From Zoogloeaceae bacterium (lineage in GTDB: Bacteria; Pseudomonadota; Gammaproteobacteria; Burkholderiales; Rhodocyclaceae), in contig JAITDH010000169.1 in the NCBI GenBank assembly GCA_031282665.1, positions 1-8,334 of the forward strand: a stretch of DNA of 8,334 nucleotides, in the 5' to 3' direction. Numbering within the stretch: the stretch's first letter is position 1; the number at the start of each line of letters is the position of its first letter. Of this stretch, positions 6,472 to 8,334 are shown in pieces. Made by a program: the position numbers and the translations under genes. A model generated the notes under the pieces. That model ran no database searches. It saw only the letters and a list, made by a program, of their open reading frames with translations, and had not been told where the DNA came from.

Positions 6472-7685
6472 CGGGCGCGACCATCGACCGACAGGCGCTC
6501 ATGCGCCGCCTGGCGGAAAACGGACTGGACGGCATGGCGCTGGCGAAAAGCCATCCCGCATTGTTTGCCGATGCCGTCGTGGACATCGGGCAAGAAGCGT
6601 GGCGGGCGATGACGGACATCGTCGCCGCCATCGAGACCGTCGTGGCCTCTCCCGCCTACCGGCAGGCCGCGCTTGCCCAGGCGCCGGACATCGCACGCCA
6701 CGATCCCGGATATCCCGGCGTTTTTCTCGCCTACGACTTCCATCTGGGCGGGCAGGGGCCGCAACTCATCGAAATCAACAGCAATGCCGGCGGCGGCATG
6801 TTGAATGCCTGCCTGCTCGCCGCCCTTCCGGCGGGGGAGGGGAGGGGAGGGCGGAGCGCCGGGCAGGTCGAGGAACTTTTCCTCGCCATGTTCCGGGAGG
6901 AATGGCGTCTGGCGAAGGGCGGGCCGGCGCGGCTGGAACGCATCGCCATCGTCGATGACGATCCGCGCGGGCAATTCCTGTGGCCGGAATTCCAGTTGTT
7001 CCGCCATCTTTTTCGCGCGGCGGGAATCGACGCGCTCATCGCCGATCCCGGCGAACTCTTCCTGGCGGGCGAGCGGCTCATGCATGCCAGCGGGCCGGTG
7101 GACATGATCTACAACCGCCTCACCGACTTCGCCCTGCGCGAAGACGCGCATGCCCATCTCCGCTTCGCGTGGCAGGCGGGCGGCGTGGTGCTCACGCCGC
7201 ATCCCGGCACCCATGCCCTGTACGCCGACAAAAGAAACCTGATCTTCCTTTCCGATCCCGCATGGCTGGCGGCGGCGGGCGTTTCCCCTGAATTGCGGCG
7301 CGTCCTGCTGGCCGGGATTCCCCGCACCCTGCCGGTGACGCGGGAAAATGCCGACACTTTCTGGCAGGAACGCCGGAAATGGTTCTTCAAGCCAGCCGCC
7401 GGCTTCGGCAGCCGCGCCGTTTACCGGGGCGACAAACTCACCCGGCGCGTTTTCGCGCAAATCGCCGCCTCGCCATCGGGCAGCCATATCGCGCAGGCGC
7501 TCGTCCCGCCCTCCACGTGGCGCATCACCCAGGACGGCGAGGCGAGGGAACTGAAAGTGGATATCCGCAACTACGCCTACCGGGGCAAGATCCAACTGAC
7601 CGCCGCCCGTCTCTACCAGGGGCAGACGACGAATTCCCGCACACCGGGCGGAGGATTTGCCGCGGTTCGTTTCGAGAAGGGATAA
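6468..7685 (+). CDS. Uncharacterised protein resembling a circularly permuted ATP-grasp ligase
   Basis: I do not recognise a named gene. The 405-residue product has no signal peptide or membrane segment, so it is probably cytoplasmic. Several blocks look like an ATP-grasp enzyme. YDFHLGGQGPQLIEINSNAGG (89-109) resembles the Asp/Glu-x-Asn metal-binding block that comes early in glutathionylspermidine synthase, a permuted ATP-grasp ligase. LYADKRNLIFLSD (251-263) follows. KWFFKPAAGFGSRAVYRG (304-321) looks like the lysine and glycine-rich nucleotide loop. IAQALVPPS (341-349) looks like the hinge over adenine. ELKVDIRNYAY (361-371) and TTNSRTPGGGFAAV (387-400) look like metal or phosphate contacts. 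The order of blocks suggests permutation. Such enzymes join a carboxylate to an amine using ATP, but substrates cannot be read here. A Gly/Arg-rich stretch (121-133) is encoded by a guanine-run motif. The gene overlaps gph by ATGA, implying co-expression; a shared pathway is only a guess. Confidence 0.85.
   Translation: MTGATIDRQALMRRLAENGLDGMALAKSHPALFADAVVDIGQEAWRAMTDIVAAIETVVASPAYRQAALAQAPDIARHDPGYPGVFLAYDFHLGGQGPQLIEINSNAGGGMLNACLLAALPAGEGRGGRSAGQVEELFLAMFREEWRLAKGGPARLERIAIVDDDPRGQFLWPEFQLFRHLFRAAGIDALIADPGELFLAGERLMHASGPVDMIYNRLTDFALREDAHAHLRFAWQAGGVVLTPHPGTHALYADKRNLIFLSDPAWLAAAGVSPELRRVLLAGIPRTLPVTRENADTFWQERRKWFFKPAAGFGSRAVYRGDKLTRRVFAQIAASPSGSHIAQALVPPSTWRITQDGEARELKVDIRNYAYRGKIQLTAARLYQGQTTNSRTPGGGFAAVRFEKG
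6833..6851 (+). other. Potential G-quadruplex inside the ATP-grasp-like gene
   Basis: Four guanine runs of 5, 4, 4 and 3 bases are separated by single adenines (6833-6837, 6839-6842, 6844-6847, 6849-6851). This fits the tight-loop pattern of stable parallel G-quadruplexes, on the coding strand and so also in the mRNA. It encodes the glycine/arginine-rich segment around residues 122-128. Formation in the cell is not shown. Confidence 0.6.
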
Positions 7686-7717
7686 AAAAACGGGCGCTGT
7701 TCGCGCCCGTCGTATTT
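7684..7717. terminator. Convergent terminator between the rpe operon and the porin gene
   Basis: An 8-base-pair stem joins ACGGGCGC (7690-7697) with GCGCCCGT (7703-7710) around a TGTTC loop. Seven adenines at 7684-7690 give a clean run of U to minus-strand transcripts, so it should stop the porin mRNA efficiently. In the plus direction the tract after the stem is CGTATTTT, a weaker signal, so termination of the rpe operon may be less complete. It lies between the stop codon at 7683-7685 and the porin stop at 7731-7733. Confidence 0.85.
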
Positions 7718-7730
7718 TGCCAGTGCAGGA

Positions 7731-8334
7731 TCAGAAGGAATGCTTCAGACCGAACTGGAAGCCGTTCTGGTAACCATCGCCGCTATTGGAAGAGTCACCC
7801 ACGGAAGCCGTGCGCTGAACCTTGCCGACCTTGCCCTTTTCATTATCATTGCTGATATCGGCATAGGCGGCATAGACGCTGGTGCGCTTGGAAAGATTGT
7901 AGGTGTAGCCCAATGCCCACTGCTTGGCCTTGCCAGCGCTGGTATCGTTGGAAACGTCCAGCTTGGACTGGGTGTAGGAAGCCTGGATCGCATGCTTGCC
8001 GAAAGGCACGGTTACGCCGAGGAGCCAGGTTTTCAGGGAGATGTTATCGAGATTGGAAGCCGACAACTTGTTGCGGTCATAGAAGACAGCCAGCTTGGCG
8101 ACACTTAAATCGTAGGTGCCGCCCACCGCCCAGGTGGTGATCTTGGGTTTGACCGCGCCAAGCACGCCAGGGCCATCGTCATCGTCCCGGATGCGGTGAT
8201 AGGAAACGCCGACATCCAGCGGGCCGTTGGTATAACGGGGCAGCAGGGCGACGACGGTGTTGTCGTGATCGTTGCCGGTATGCTCTTCCAGGATCGCGTT
8301 GGTGGAATAGGCAGCCGTGACGTTGAAGCCATTC
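7731..8334 (-). CDS. Outer-membrane porin, 3' part (5' end beyond the window)
   Basis: This is the C-terminal 200 residues of a general Gram-negative porin, a trimeric outer-membrane beta-barrel for small hydrophilic solutes. The frame is open to the right edge, so the start codon and signal peptide are missing. An internal GTG near 8165 is not the start, since porin-like sequence continues upstream (NTVVALLPRYTNGPLDVGVSYHRIRDD). Alternating strands with aromatic ends are clear: WAVGGTYDLSVAKLAVFYDRN, TWLLGVTVPFGKHAIQASYTQS, KQWALGYTYNLSKRTSVYAAYADI and the last strand FQFGLKHSF. The terminal Phe is the beta-signal recognised by the BAM assembly machine. The type resembles betaproteobacterial porins (Porin_4/OmpC-like). 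An acidic DDDDGPG segment is probably an external loop. It faces the rpe operon tail to tail. Confidence 0.93.
   Translation of the reverse strand, partial: NGFNVTAAYSTNAILEEHTGNDHDNTVVALLPRYTNGPLDVGVSYHRIRDDDDGPGVLGAVKPKITTWAVGGTYDLSVAKLAVFYDRNKLSASNLDNISLKTWLLGVTVPFGKHAIQASYTQSKLDVSNDTSAGKAKQWALGYTYNLSKRTSVYAAYADISNDNEKGKVGKVQRTASVGDSSNSGDGYQNGFQFGLKHSF

Noticed and set aside
6456..7595. A 379-codon minus-strand open frame opposite the ATP-grasp-like gene
   Set aside because: I considered which strand is real here, since the gene is unnamed. The plus frame has coherent conserved-looking motifs and an ATGA overlap with gph; the minus frame has none.
8105..8332. Separate 75-codon minus-strand open frame at the right edge
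   Set aside because: It is a different frame from the porin. The porin frame continues open to the edge with convincing beta-strand sequence.

Overview
The window looks like chromosome from a GC-rich Gram-negative bacterium, most likely a betaproteobacterium (Burkholderiales or a related order). The pointers are the L4 loop sequence ([27 protein letters not shown]), the long charged C-terminal tail on S3, an rpe-gph gene pair, and a general porin ending in a C-terminal phenylalanine. I inferred the taxon from remembered family features, not from a search.

Layout. Positions 1-69 are an upstream leader, presumably the rpsJ-rplC gap. From 70 to 4883 there is an unbroken, tightly packed stretch of the S10 ribosomal protein operon on the plus strand: rplC, rplD, rplW, rplB, rpsS, rplV, rpsC, rplP, rpmC, rpsQ. 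Gaps are 0 to 13 bases, with ATGA overlaps at rplD/rplW and rpmC/rpsQ. The canonical S10 order is kept, but the spc operon (rplN, rplX and so on) does not follow. A 188-base gap (4884-5071) instead holds two sets of short tandem repeats and a strong intrinsic terminator.

A second plus-strand operon then begins: rpe (ribulose-phosphate 3-epimerase), gph (phosphoglycolate phosphatase) and an uncharacterised 405-residue protein. All three are joined by 4-base ATGA overlaps, so they are probably translationally coupled. Rpe serves the pentose phosphate and Calvin pathways and Gph removes 2-phosphoglycolate. The third protein has motifs resembling a circularly permuted ATP-grasp ligase and is the least understood gene here. 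A convergent terminator hairpin (7684-7717) separates this operon from the 3' part of a minus-strand outer-membrane porin gene that runs off the right edge.

Most of the window is ordinary housekeeping DNA. I see no mobile element, CRISPR array, tRNA or rRNA, and no clearly new multi-gene system. The points most worth a second look are the ATP-grasp-like protein and the guanine-run motif inside its gene, the N-terminal extension on L23 that looks like a partial self-duplication, a Met-to-Gln change beside the hydroxylatable arginine of L16, and the repeat-rich, terminator-bearing gap just upstream of rpe.
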